This document shows, in pieces, positions 37,164 through 48,799 of a stretch of DNA of 64,000 nucleotides; the first letter of the stretch is position 1, and each line of letters starts with the position of its first letter. The translations under genes and the position numbers were made by a program. The stretch covers positions 15,258,659 through 15,322,658 of the forward strand of contig CM072811.1 of NCBI GenBank assembly GCA_037013495.1, in the 5' to 3' direction. The DNA is from Hippophae tibetana. Taxonomy: Eukaryota; Streptophyta; Magnoliopsida; Rosales; Elaeagnaceae. Below the pieces are notes generated by a model. That model did no database searches and was not told the DNA's origin. It worked only from the letters and a program-made list of their open reading frames with translations.

Positions 37164-38602
37164 CTAAGATTGTAAGGTTTTTATGGGCATACGGTTCAGT
37201 AGATACACAGTTGTAGTAATAGTATCACTCCAGTATCTACTAGGCATATGTGCACTAATTAGTAAGACCCGGGTAGTTTCTAAAATATGCCTATTCTTCC
37301 TCTTTACAGTCTCATTCTGTTGAGGGGTTTGTGAACACGAGGTTTCATGGAGAATACCATGGTCGTCCAAGTATGTCCTAATTTTTTTATTAACATACTC
37401 CCCCCATTATCAGACCTAAGGATCTTAATTTTTTCAAAATATTGTGTTTGAATCATGGTGTGAAACGAGTGAAATGTAGAAAATACTTCATCTTTATGTT
37501 TGAGAAGGTAAATCCATGTCATTCGTGTACAATCATCAACAAAAATTACAAACCAACGATGACCCAACGACGTAGTGACCGAGGAAGGTCCCCAAACATC
37601 AAAATGTACTAAAATGATCGAGGAAGATCCCCAAACATCAAAATGTACTAAAGAAAACAGACTTATACTTTTATGCATGCTCATAGGATAAGACGCCCTA
37701 TGGTTTTTTGCTAAGATACAAGTATCACATTTGAAATCTAAGAGTGTGACATTTGAAAATAGACTAGGTAGTAAGTGCCTTAAATATCCAAATGATGGAT
37801 GCCCAAATCGACGATGACATAACCAAATCTGCCGCTCCTTGTTACTAACCGTGTGTTGCATATGATTGGCTCTTCCTGAACTGAGGTCATCCACATAATA
37901 TAAACCTCGTCTCTTAGTACCACGCCCAATGATCTCCTTGGTGAAAATATCATGTAGAAGACAAAAGCTAGAATACATTAATACTACACAGTTAAGATCT
38001 GAAGTGACTTGACTTACAGACATTAGTCTGTTTGAAAGAGAGGGTACAAGTAATGTATTAGATAATGATAATGAAGGAGATAAATTCACTATTCTAGCCC
38101 CTATAACTGGATAAGTGACCCCATTGGCATTGGCCACACAACTTTGTCTCGGCTGGGTTGTATTAGAGAGATCTTTTGGGTCAAATGTCATATGATCTAT
38201 AGCTTTAGAGTCGAGAATCCAATCCCCATTATCACTATGAGTAGAGATGTGAAATGCTTTACTTGAAGTACTTAGATCCTGGGAATATTCTACATGAGGA
38301 ATAAGGGATAATGATGCATTATGGGTAGCCACAACGACTCTTCCAATGGTTTTCCATTTCTTCCATGCTTGAAGATCATTCCACCACTCTGGATACCCAT
38401 GTAGTTTGAAGTAGTTTTCACGGGTGTGTTTGGAGTTTTCATAATGGGCACATTTTATGTCAACAGAAGGTGGATTTCCCATGGATTTCTTGCTACCCAA
38501 AGAAAAAGTTCCTAGTTTCAGTGGCATCGGATTATGGTGTCCCTTGATCCATTTGAAATCCATAACTACTCTGGGAGTCGTATCTACACCCGTGATCATC
38601 AA
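37164..38602 (-). pseudogene. Copia 3 knuckle, protease and integrase
   Basis: One long minus-strand frame (432 codons from 38602) holds a decayed zinc knuckle (KCAHYENSKHTRENYFKLHG), the protease block DWILDSKAIDHMTF (DSK replaces DSG), the pre-integrase block CHRRFGHPSFGYLRHLLP, CDTCILAKNHRASYP, and integrase blocks HFDVWGPSSV, FVIFVDDCTRMTWIYLLKHK and ILRSDNGGS. The frame continues in another register as DDHGILHETSCSQTPQQNET and KRKNRHILETTRVLL. A segment near LVHFDVWG is duplicated (37585-37662). Protease glycine loss plus frame changes make it inactive. Confidence 0.93.
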
Positions 38603-38641
38603 AGTCTTTCAGACCTCTTCCCTACGAACGAATCCATAAGC

Positions 38642-39325
38642 CTATTTCACTATAGGGAATGGTTTGATTTGAAGCACATCACTTCGAGTTTTATCTAGTC
38701 TATCATCAAGTCCATCGAAAAAGGTATACACTCGACCTTCTTGTATGATGGAGTTGTATTTTTGTATGTCAATCGCACACTCCATTGGGTTAGGACAACG
38801 GAAATAAATTTCTTGCCACAACCCTTGAAGGTCATTGTAGTATTTTTCAATGGATCCACCCATATGTTTCATACGAGTAACTCGACAGTGGAAATCATAC
38901 ACTTGAGATGTGTATGTCCTATCAAAGTAGGTTATAGTAATAAAATCCCAAACCTGTTTTGCAGTTGGAAATCAGATAAAATTTTCAATCAAGGAGGGGT
39001 CCATCGAATTGATCAACCATCCCTTAATAATGGCATTTTCAATGCGTCATCTCCTGAATGAGGGGTCGGTTTTGGCAGGTTGAGGAGAACCCCCATTAAT
39101 ATATCCTAGTTTTTCCTTGTCAGTGATATACATCTCCACGACATAGAACCACAAGGCATAGTTGGATCCTCCCAACTTAATACTAATGGGAGTAGTCGAC
39201 GCTTCAGTTAGGGGAGGTTGTGAGGCGGTCTGAGCTCTAGATAGAACTTCAGTAATTTTTGTAGTCAAATCCTTCAATATGGAATTGGTGGTTAAATCTC
39301 TAGATTCTACCATAAAATCTATCAA
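38642..39325 (-). pseudogene. Copia 3 gag
   Basis: The minus strand from 39325 reads PISIKLGGSNYALWFYVVEM (gag N-terminal block, KLxGxNYxxW), then after a frame change MYDFHCRVTRMKHMGGSIEK, YYNDLQGLWQEIYFRCPNPM and VYTFFDGLDDRLDKTRSDVL. This is the UBN2_3/retrotran_gag_3 type of Copia capsid. It is separated from the protease frame by a stop at about 38640. Confidence 0.9.
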
Positions 39326-40228
39326 TTCTATTTTTTTTCTCGTACATCGACCAAATATTTACAGAATATACAGAACATTGTAACCCTTATTCCTTTTCTC
39401 TATTCGTGCATCCCTCACTTCATTGTGGAGTGGTGCTTTTCTTCTACTGGGTTCCACGTTTCTCCAAGCCAAAAGAATGGTACGGCTGCCCACGATGGTG
39501 GCTAGAATGGTGCGTCTCCAGTCAACCAACCACAATAAACATTGTGAGAGTCCGTACCAGCCAAATGAACACAGATAAACAATCTGTGACATCACACGCA
39601 GATACAACAAAAATGCGACCTTAACATTGTTTATCGCTGTGATAACCTTAAGTTGGTATGCTCAAGCTCGTGCCTCGTTCAACTTCTGGTATTCCTAATT
39701 TCGTTTATCAGGAAATAAGGGTTCCAATTTCTTTTCTTCTTTGCAATAACCCTCGTTCAAATGGAAAAGTTAACTTTCTCGCTCTACTTGTATGCTCAAT
39801 GGTGGTCAGACAGATTCTATAATTTTCCTCTTACATGACTATGGAGGTTCGTGGCTTTCTCTGAGAAGTGATAAGTGAAAAGAAGGTTAGGGCAAAGTTA
39901 TTTTCCTTATTTTCTCTCTCATCTTTTCTACGTATGGGTTTTCTCTGGAAAACATGTATTTTCGGTGAATTATGAGGTCGACCCACAATGGTAGCTAGAA
40001 TGGTACGACTCTAACGAGCGAGCCACATTGGATCCAACAACTACGATGGACAGAACTAGAATGTAGAGACTGCGATGGCTTCAACGAGTCAACCAGAACG
40101 GCCACCCCAGATCCGCCACACCAGATCGGCCAAACCAACCAAACTAGTACATCAGATCAACCAGTGTCGAGAAGAACAGAAACCAACTCAGTAGGTAGCT
40201 ATTTTGTTCCATTAGGCAGTAATAACTT
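39326..40228 (-). other. Leader between primer site and gag of Copia 3
   Basis: About 900 bp without recognised protein motifs. The frame at 39359-39610 does not resemble known gag. The complementary frame at 39406-39624 is a shadow. Confidence 0.55.
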
Positions 40229-40240
40229 GCTCTGATACCA
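40229..40240 (-). other. Primer-binding site of Copia 3
   Basis: The minus strand reads TGGTATCAGAGC, directly next to the 5' LTR. It is complementary to the 3' end of initiator methionine tRNA. Confidence 0.93.
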
Positions 40241-40446
40241 TGACAAATATTATCATTTCCATTAATTATCAATATGTTTCATATATTTTTGATCTAATCT
40301 TTTCTATACAAGAGTGATTCTATTTGTATACTAAGAAACGGAAAGAAAAAAACCCTAAACATTGTTGTCTGCCACTAAACCTTGTTGTCTACCACATTGC
40401 TACATTGTTGTCTTCTATTTCCCTGCTCCACTAAAACACGCCAACA
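40241..40446 (-). repeat. 5' LTR of Copia 3
   Basis: A 206-bp LTR (TGTTGGCGTG to TTTGTCA on the minus strand) matching 32840-33045. CAAAA follows at 40447-40451. Confidence 0.94.
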
Positions 40447-40861
40447 CAAAACTTATCTTATGTATATATGTCAGCATTTAATTGTACTTTATCTCCTTTA
40501 TAAGACTTTCTAATGAAATTTTTGGAAGCCTAAATTTTTTATTAAAGAATTACAATGGTAGTTAATACTTATCTTTACAACCATCATATTTTAACCCCAG
40601 CTAGTGTATGTTCTACATTTGGATAATCATAAGAGTTGTACAGTCTATGTTTCAAATCTAAGTGGATACGTGCGTGAAGAATATTGTTGTTTAAAAAAAA
40701 ACCTAAAAATATTTTAAAAATAATCATAATAGTAATTAATAAAAATTTACAGCTCAAATTAAAGAGAATGAAACGTGAAAAATCTTAAAGACTTGGACAA
40801 AATTGTCCAAATTATTAATTATTACATTGAAAAATATATATAGTAATAATAAGATATATAT

Positions 40862-41150
40862 TGTTAAGTATTTTTGTCTCATATCGGTTAGGAAAAAGGT
40901 AACAATGTTGTTTATAAGTTTAGAAAACTCTTAACTCAATGAAATCTTATTAGGTTAAGTTAGGCTTGTGTTTCTAACATGGTATTAGAGTTCTACTTCT
41001 AGTCCTTATGTGCTTGGACCCTAGGCTCTACCACAGTCTCACTGTGACGCTTATGTCCACTTTTGTTCGTCGTGTGGAGGGGAGCTGTTAAGTATCTTTG
41101 TCTCACATCGGTTAGGAGTAAGGTAACAATACTGCTTATAAGTTTGAAAA
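40862..41150 (+). mobile_element. TRIM-like miniature LTR element (3' LTR truncated)
   Basis: The first repeat, 40862-40979 (118 bp), starts TGTTAAGTATTTTTGTCTCA and ends TTTCTAACA, followed at once by TGGTATTAGAG (40980-40990), a Met-tRNA primer site with one change. After about 85 bp comes a purine-rich ggaggggagc and then a second repeat from 41086 (TGTTAAGTATCTTTGTCTCA), which matches until about 41150. No protein is encoded, so it fits a terminal-repeat retrotransposon in miniature with a damaged right end. Confidence 0.8.
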
Positions 41151-41589
41151 AAATATGGTTATTCCGGTTATGTAGTCAATAAACTCAATACATAAGTTGG
41201 ATAAAATATGGTTGAGTTTAAGAAGAATAATTAAAATATTTTGAAACAAATAATTAAAGTTGTGATTTTAATTAAATTATTTGCACGTTCCATAACTATT
41301 TTGAATGAAATGACCATGTATAGTTTGTTATATAGTAACATACACTTGGAGTTACTTTGTATAATGTGATTATATAGGATTAGATTAGACATGTTTGAAA
41401 CTCTACATACATTCATTTCATGCTTCAAAATAATGTCATCAGTTTATGACTTTTGACTTATTCTACTTATGATGTATGGTTGTTGGATTAGAAGCATTGT
41501 TCCTTGAAGTCATAACGGTACATGTGGTTGGGAAGGTCACTCATGTATATTGAAACTATTTTGTCGGTTAACAGAGATTATAATGAACA

Positions 41590-41870
41590 AACTTTAGGTT
41601 GTTGGAGTAAATTTTGTTTTTGGATAATAGTGCGAAAATAGGTGAGATTGCTGCTTTATTTTTATCTATACATGTGGCTTTCGAAAATAACTTCAAAACT
41701 GTCTATTTAAAAGGTGATAACAAAAATATTAAGGCTTTAATGTTCGATGACTTCCAAATCTCTTGGGAGGCCAAAAACTATATAAAACTAAGTTCAACAC
41801 TTATCGGAAAAAATTAGCATAATCACTACTTCTTGGATTCTTAGATCTATTAATTCTGCTACTCATTTTT
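41590..41870 (+). pseudogene. LINE-type RNase H (RVT_3) scrap
   Basis: The frame contains KIGEIAALFLSIHVAFENNF then KTVYLKGDNKNIKAL, which resembles the plant non-LTR RNase H domain (the E-A-AL--A---A---G---V--EGDS pattern), with the glutamate and one aspartate visible. After a frame change TTSWILRSINSATHF resembles the closing N-xx-AxxLA block. The surroundings show no other LINE domains or poly-A tail. Short and weak, so the call is tentative. Confidence 0.4.
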
Positions 41871-43019
41871 TTTTTTAGCTAAATAGGCATTTAATAGCTA
41901 TGTTGAGGGTACGTTTTATTCTTAGTAATGTTTTACTCCAACAATTTTCTGCTATTAATGAATCTTAATCCAATAATAATTATATTTTAAGATTAAAAAA
42001 AAACTTTGTCGGTTCAAGAAGCATGTCAGAAAACGTTCTTCGTACGTTTAATAATTCATATAGCTTGAACATTTGCGTGAAGTTCATGATATGATCTGGG
42101 AATAATTGTTCACAAGAGAGAATCATTGGCATTAATTCAAGGAAAAATATATAATTAGACACGTAAATGAACATTTTAACTTAGCTCTTATTTTAAACTG
42201 AGATTATGAAGTGTTGATCTGTATTAAATATGATATCAATAGAATACTAAAGTAATTTTTTTTGGGTAAATTAATACTACAAATTAAATTTAAGAGTTTA
42301 GTTCTAGATCTTTAGTAAATTAATTATAATATTAAAAAAGTTAATAATTTAATTAAGAATTTTTAATTATCAAGTTTTAATTGAGCTTAAATTTATATGT
42401 ACATTGATTATCAATCCTAATCGTTTTAAGTTTATTTTTCTCATGTAACATATATTAAAATTCTTAAAGAAATCTTAGTTTTGGATTAATAACGTAAATA
42501 AAATTAAATATAAGGGTCATTAATATTAATGTTATGATATAAAAATATGAGTTAATATATATACTTTGTTGAATATAGTTAATATATCGTACTCACATTT
42601 AACGTGTAGGAATACAGTTGGATATTGAAATTCTCAAAGAATGAATACACATTCCAATCAAATTTGTTAGAAGCCAAGGCTACCAACAAGTGATTCACGC
42701 TACAAATGTATAATATTTATCTTAATTAACTAATAATATTATAAGCATCCTATTGCAGCTGCGTCTGTTGCAAACTGTTTCAAAGCCAACAAATATATAT
42801 ATATACAACTATACACAACGTTATTGCAAAGATTTACAATCATATTACATATTTCAAAAGGTAAGTTACCTTATGAAAAGAGGTTCATATATGAAAGGAA
42901 CCCAAAAATATATCTTAATAAGTAACACGTAGAAACATGGGTAAGGTATAATATATATATGATTACAATTAACAGAACTCCTCTTACAAAACATGGGTAA
43001 GCTGGATGGGACATTTTAC
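41871..43019. other. AT-rich spacer downstream of BOR1
   Basis: No recognisable gene or repeat. It probably contains the transcription end of BOR1, but no clear AATAAA-type signal could be fixed. Confidence 0.45.
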
Positions 43020-43150
43020 AGTGAAGACAAGAAAAACATTACAACTTCAAATATAAAATACATTTAAAAAAAAAATAGTACAAGTTAAGCTACCAAAAGT
43101 AGTTCATAAAGGCCAGTCAAAATTATACTGGTTTAATCTGTTCAATCAGG
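43020..43150 (-). other. Probable 3' UTR of BOR1
   Basis: Sequence directly after the TAA stop at 43151-43153, AT-rich and T-rich on the transcribed strand. The true end cannot be set without transcript data. Confidence 0.4.
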
Positions 43151-46100
43151 TTATTTGGAAGATGGGTTCAGAGGACTCTTCCCCAAAGTGTATTGCTTAG
43201 CTTCTGCAGTCCTTGGACTATATGGTCCTCTTCCCCCAGCTGATAAAGGGCTTTGTCCTCTTCGCTCATTAACACAAGGACTATGATAGGAGCGTAGCGG
43301 ACTATCAAGACTTTTAGGTGCATTTGCTGGTGTAGATGTTGAGCTTGTTATCTTTGGACTGCTCATATGCCTCACTTCACCTCTACTTCTAGTAATCACT
43401 TCGTCTAAAATTTCTGCATCCCCTGTATAAGAAGCTCCGGCACCAAGTTCTGCCTCCTGTTAATTAATTTGGATAAAATTTAAATTACAATCAGTACCCC
43501 TAATACAAGCAAGAGAACCATGTATGTTGCGTAGAAAAGCTACAAAAAATAAAGGGTAAACTAATAAATCTACTATCGGACTAATGAAAAGTTTAAAAAA
43601 CCTACCGTCTAATTTTATCATCAGATGACAAAAATATTATTAATGTACAATTGATGCAACAAATCTTCCATCCTTTTGATCAGGTGTTAAAAATTGACGA
43701 AAAAATTTCGGTGGTAGATTTCTAAACCAATAGTTGGTGGCATTTACCAGTAGGTTGTAATTTTCTCAGTAGTTTGGGGTAGATTTGTTAGTTTACCCAA
43801 AAGTAAATTGAGGGTGATTTTACCGTGGCAAGATTATATGGCAAAGCTGGAGCCTCTTCATACTCAGCAGCATCCAAATCTTGAAGATGAACTGATTTGA
43901 AAAACCTAGATAGAAAGTATTGCCTCACGGGTACCAAAAGCATGATCATTAATGGAAACATAACCCCAGCAATTGGAACCCATGTGAGCCCAAAACATAT
44001 GAGCAAATATGTTATTTGAAAGATTGTAAACAAAGCGATTGTCTTGAAAGGCACAGTTTCTACAAAAGTTGCGTGGTTGTCCTCTAGGACCCTGCATATA
44101 TAAAACAGGTTGTTTAGGGGAAATTAATTAAGAACATAAAAACAAGTAAAAAAAAATTGGTTTAATTTGATGGAATTACTTGAATCTTCTACTTGGGGCT
44201 GTAAAGAGCAACAAGATTCTTTCCCAGAATTGGTTACCAGGCAAGCTCTCAATAGCCATGAAAGCAAAGTAGCCCCAGAGAACAGAGGTAGGTATCATTT
44301 TGAGGAATGGCATGGCTGCAACACATCCCCCAACCATTACAGATTGAAGCATGTTACTAACTCGCTGTTCTTTCACTTCAACTGGCAGAAGATCATCAAT
44401 CTCTTTCTCTACATCAAAAATTGTCTCATCAACTGGGGCATCAAGATTCCCCATACTAGAAGCTGTTTCAATGGTTGATTCTTTCAATTCCTTTAGTCCC
44501 TGCTCAATTCGTACTATGTCATTTACAACTTAATTTTATCCAAAAAAGCCATTAACAAATATATATACACATAATTAACTGATATAAACCTGAAATGAGG
44601 TCTGTTGATATATCAAAGGGGTCTGCATTTTTTCATAAACTTCTTGCATATTTCCGTATAGCTGTCCCAAGCTAGCATTCTTTTTCATACAGCTGCGTGC
44701 TGTAGCAACAAGCCGGTTTCGAAGTAACTGAAAAGAAAAGTTAGTTATTAAAGGCAAAACAAAATCAAAAATCACAAAAGGGATGGGTATTTTTTGATAG
44801 ATGTAAAAACGTATTATTTGTATTTCTCTCAATAACTTAACTTTTTAACAAAATTGGTTTTCAATTATAGTGCTCATATTTTGTGAGAAAGTAAGAGATG
44901 TATAAAAACAATGAATTATTACCTGATGCTTAAGAGTAGCTAAACTCTTTGTATGCATTGGTGACTGTGGGATGACTCCATTGGAGGGTGGAATTCCAAG
45001 AAGACCACACAATAAGGTCTGATGTAAAGTGTATATATAGAGACTGTAAGCATTCTACTAGCTAGTGGAGAAAAGAAGAAACTAAAATGTATTAGGACGT
45101 TAATTGAGATTTGATGTTAGTTTACCAGAAACCCCAAAAGAAGTAAGTCATAGTGGTATGAGGAGGGCTTTCTCAAATTGAACTCTTTTTGTTGGGCAAG
45201 TTGGGATGCAACACTATGGTCAAAATAGTATAACACTGCTATCATAGTTGCTGGAATGAAGGCTCCAATAATATAAAGAACAGGCACATCCAGCATTTCC
45301 TGTTTAATTTTGTGCCGCAAAGGATTGTCTTATTATCTTTCATCCAGCTAGAATTAATAAAATAATAATAGTAACATCAATAATAATAATGCTATACATG
45401 TCTTTGTTCAAGTAATAAACATGCCTTAATCACAGTCCAATTATCATAAGCACCAGGTGACCATGGATTAGGACTAAAGAGGCGCCTTGGGATTCCTTTT
45501 GGAACACTGTTTGATGGTATGTACGAAATACCTGTCCAAATTAGCACCATAATTGGCACACCATAGTCTGCTGTTAAGCTTCGAATCCATCCTGTTCCAA
45601 TAGAAAAAGAAAATGTATGAAAACAAAAAGTGCTCATTTCAAGAGCGTGTGATCAGGTCCTTAATTAGGGGCACCATGAGTTGTCAAATTTCAAAAAGTT
45701 AACTTAATCATGATTCTACAGCATTATTCCATTTGTTCAAGAAAATATATTAAAACATACCGGAGCCGTATCGCCATGACCTTGCTTTTCTACTTCTTAG
45801 TGCAGTAAGGAGAAGACCAAATGACAAAACCAATGCAAACATTCCATTTGCAAACCTCCATGAAGGTAAAAACTCTGTTGAATTTCGGTCTTCTCGTTGT
45901 GGAATGCGAAATTCATCGACAAGGCCCTTTGATTATTATAATTAAAAAAATATAAATAAATAAAACATTTCAGTGCCTCAGTAGTCTTTTAAAATAATGT
46001 AGGACGTTGCAGGCACAAGACATAATTTAATTTGATAAAAATTCAAAAATAAAATAAAATAAAAAATAATATCATTAAAATTAATAATTATCAAAATAAT

Positions 46101-48380
46101 ACTACTTATGTTCATCTCATAAAAAAAATGTAAATCATTATTTTATTTTAAACATATTTAATTTATTTAAATTAAGGTACAATTATTCAGATCATTTTAA
46201 CGTGAAATCTCATTTAATATTATTAAAATATTATTTTTGTTATTATAAATTTTATAAACCTTATTATAAGTAATTTTCTGAATTAAATTAGGATATCAAC
46301 GTCAAAAGAACAAATTGACATAATAAAAATAGAAAAAATTAAACCCTTACTTTTATGGCTTGCTGCATAAAGAGCATAGCAATTAGGAGACCAAACATTT
46401 CGCCAGCAATACGAGTGAACCTATTGATGATGGAGCAAGCTCCCAAAATTGCCAGCAAGAAAAGCAAGATTGATGTCCATACGCATACCCTACCCAAAAA
46501 TAATAAAACATTATATAATTAATTTATCAAAATTTGAAAAGGCTTTTAGAAAACAAAAAATTGCAGTCCTCCCTTTAGCTTCACAAATTATACATATTAT
46601 TCATCTTGCTTTTAATAAGTATGTTTTAATCATGTTATAGTAGTATTTGTAGGTACGTACTTTAGTTTTTTTTTTTCTTCTTTCAATTTTGTTCATTTTA
46701 AACACTATATTTTCCAATTATTTTTCTACCTTTTAATTAAAATGTTTTTATCATACATCTCCTATCAATAAGGTTAAATGGACCTACATGGTATTTCTTT
46801 TCCTAAAATAATGAACAAAAAAAATCAAAATTGGAAAACAAAATGATTAAATCACCCAAAATGTAACAATTAGATGATTAAATTGCACAAATTTTAAAAA
46901 AAGTAACTACTTTATAAAAATTAATTACCAAAGTTTAATGGGACTTGAAAGAATTTAGAAAACATTCAACCAGTAGTTTTTCTTTGGAAAACAACAAAAA
47001 TTATAACTTCATAATTATAACTACAAAAATAACTCACTCATGTATTTTTTACTCAACTTAATATTTTAAATTGTATTACGATTATTTAAATTTATTTTAA
47101 TATTAAATACAGTTAAATATTAAAAAAAATAACAAAAATAGTATATTTAAAACTTATAATCATAAAAATATCATTATTTATGCTCGCTCATACTTTTCAT
47201 TATTAAAAAAGAAATTTAACCTATCATTTTATTTCGAACGTATTTCAATTTAAAATTTTATTTTGAAAGTAATTTAATTAGACGTTGTTAAAATTAAAAT
47301 ACGGTTATTTATATTCGTTTAACATTAAAATTTATTCAATTAAATCATGTTTAATATTATTATGATGTTATTTTTATTATTATAAGCTCTAGAATGTTAA
47401 TTTTTTAATTTCTTCGAATATTATTAAAGTGTTATTTTTATTTTCATAAATAATAATAATGTTATTTTATGTAATTTTTCGTTTTTATTTTTAGTTTTTG
47501 TTATCGGTACGTATATATCTTACCATCCGGTCCAAGCTAAAAACAGACTGCGACCAAGTTCTGGCCTTTCTTTAGCGAAATTGAACATGAAGGTGTACAT
47601 TATCACAGTAGGCTCTGCAACTCCTAGAATCAGTAAAGGTTGACCGCCGATGATTGAATGTATTATTCCACAAACTGCTGTTGACGCTAACGTTTGAACA
47701 GCTGTTAGAACTCCTTCTGCAAAAATATTTTACTTTTAATTAATCATTTGGATTTGGTTCCGTGACCGCCCATTGAGTTTATAATTATCTCTCTTTTCAA
47801 TTAAGTCCATTTTCATTAATTATCTGTTCATCTTTCTTGACAAATGCAGATGTGAAAAAGGGTAGAAAATCATAAAGTCGACGCTTAAAAAAGTTTGATT
47901 CTAAAAGAAGTTAATGTCCTTTCGATATTAAAAAAATATATTCTGTATCAAATGAGATCTAGCTTTAATTGTTTCCACATAGTTGAGATCATGTGCATTG
48001 CAATATGTACGTACCGGTGTTTCGCTCCAATTGTTCGCCAAATGAAATGACTGGGATTGCTGAAGCGAAGAATATGTAAGTCGTAGGAGCTAAAATCCTG
48101 AAACCAAATTATATACAGAGACATATAGATCATCCTCTATCTATTGTTTCAATTGAAAAATACATATGAAAATATTAAAAAAGAAGAAGAAGAAGATAGT
48201 AGTAATAATAATTTTAATGAAATAGATATATAGATTATAAGAAGAGTAGATATGGTCGGCGGTGAAAAGTGGAAACCTGAAACCAGCTTTTAAGCCACCA
48301 GTCCAATCTTGCTTATAACACATCAACCTTCCTTTAAGGTCATTTTTGATTCCGCGAAAAGGTACAAATGATTCTTCCAT
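43151..48380 (-). CDS. BOR1: Boron (borate) efflux transporter, BOR1 type, 12 exons
   Basis: Plasma-membrane borate exporter of the SLC4-like (HCO3_cotransp) family; BOR1 loads boron into the xylem. Exons (minus): 48277-48380, 48015-48097, 47524-47716, 46351-46489, 45926-45761, 45425-45591, 45126-45299, 44923-45018, 44590-44727, 44180-44499, 43824-44091, 43151-43456. They join in frame to 717 residues (Arabidopsis BOR1 is 704). Start [18 protein letters not shown] is the family N-terminus. Hydrophobic segments include [14 protein letters not shown] (about 82-95) and [17 protein letters not shown] (561-577). The cytoplasmic loop has [18 protein letters not shown] (350-367), Tyr-type signals YGNM (398) and YEKM (405), and the acidic di-leucine-like [14 protein letters not shown]. 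The tail is Ser/Pro-rich ([12 protein letters not shown]). All splice sites are GT-AG except intron 6 (GC-AG). No stop or frameshift was found. Confidence 0.97.
45300..45424 (-). other. BOR1 intron 6 with GC-AG splice sites
   Basis: Exon 6 ends ...ACTGTGATTAAG and the intron starts GCATGT; it ends AAACAG before GAAATGCTGG. Joining here gives NWTVIK-EMLDVPV in phase 0, as expected for the family. The nearest GT that keeps frame (GACAT|GTATAG, about 45395) would add nine residues, ACLLLEQRH, and is less likely. Confidence 0.85.
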
Positions 48381-48460
48381 TCTTGTTTACTGATAAAATG
48401 AAGATCCCTAGCAGACAATTTGACTCGAGTAAAAAAAAAAAAAACCGAGATATAATATTT

Positions 48461-48478
48461 TCAACTAGTGAACTCCAT
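48461..48478 (-). promoter_or_regulatory. Short uORF (5 codons) upstream of BOR1
   Basis: ATG at 48478 reads MEFTS and stops at TGA (48461-48463), 80 bases before the main ATG. It is in a region expected to be 5' UTR if transcription starts near 48670. Confidence 0.5.
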
Positions 48479-48513
48479 TTTAGGAACTAATAATAACCGA
48501 AACAACAAATGGT

Positions 48514-48519
48514 TTACAT
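48514..48519 (-). promoter_or_regulatory. AUG-stop (ATGTAA) element upstream of BOR1
   Basis: The minus strand reads gatcATGTAAacc, a start codon directly followed by a stop, ending 133 bases before the BOR1 ATG. In Arabidopsis, AUG-stop uORFs in NIP5;1 and uORFs in the BOR1 leader reduce translation when boron is high. Whether this one is in the mRNA depends on the unmapped start site. Confidence 0.55.
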
Positions 48520-48701
48520 GATCTTCTGAGTTGAGATGAATGTATTTAGTTTAGAACGTATGAACAAATATTTTAAAGATCAAATGGATATGATTACTAG
48601 TTAATTTTGAAAATAAAATAGCTCGATCGCTAGTCTATGAGTAGAGCACACCAAGTTGGGGAAGTGTTTATTTGTATGAATGTGGAAGCAGAGAGTTGAT
48701 A

Positions 48702-48710
48702 ATATATAAG
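48702..48710 (-). promoter_or_regulatory. Candidate TATA box of BOR1
   Basis: The minus strand reads CTTATATAT at about 325 bp upstream of the ATG. It would place the mRNA start near 48670 and both uORFs inside the leader. Other AT-rich candidates exist (for example 48769-48776). Confidence 0.4.
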
Positions 48711-48799
48711 ATTTCTAATTAAATTAAAAACAAAAAGCAAAGGGAGAAGGTAGATTTGGATTCACTTGGATATATAAATTGATAATTTAAATTTAATAA

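Larger units (their letters stand above)
32840..40446 (-). mobile_element. Ty1/copia LTR retrotransposon 3, with nested solo LTR
   Basis: Read on the minus strand: 206-bp 5' LTR (40241-40446), primer site TGGTATCAGAGC (40229-40240), leader, gag, protease, integrase, RT, RNase H, polypurine tract, 206-bp 3' LTR (32840-33045). The 5-bp duplication CAAAA flanks both ends (32835-32839 and 40447-40451), so the boundaries are firm. All domains carry stops or frame shifts. The LTRs differ at about one base in twelve by eye, so the insertion is old. A 1872-bp solo LTR (33404-35275) splits RNase H. Confidence 0.95.

Noticed and set aside
44167-44533. Plus-strand frames opposite BOR1 exon 10
   Set aside because: Shadows of the real exon on the minus strand.
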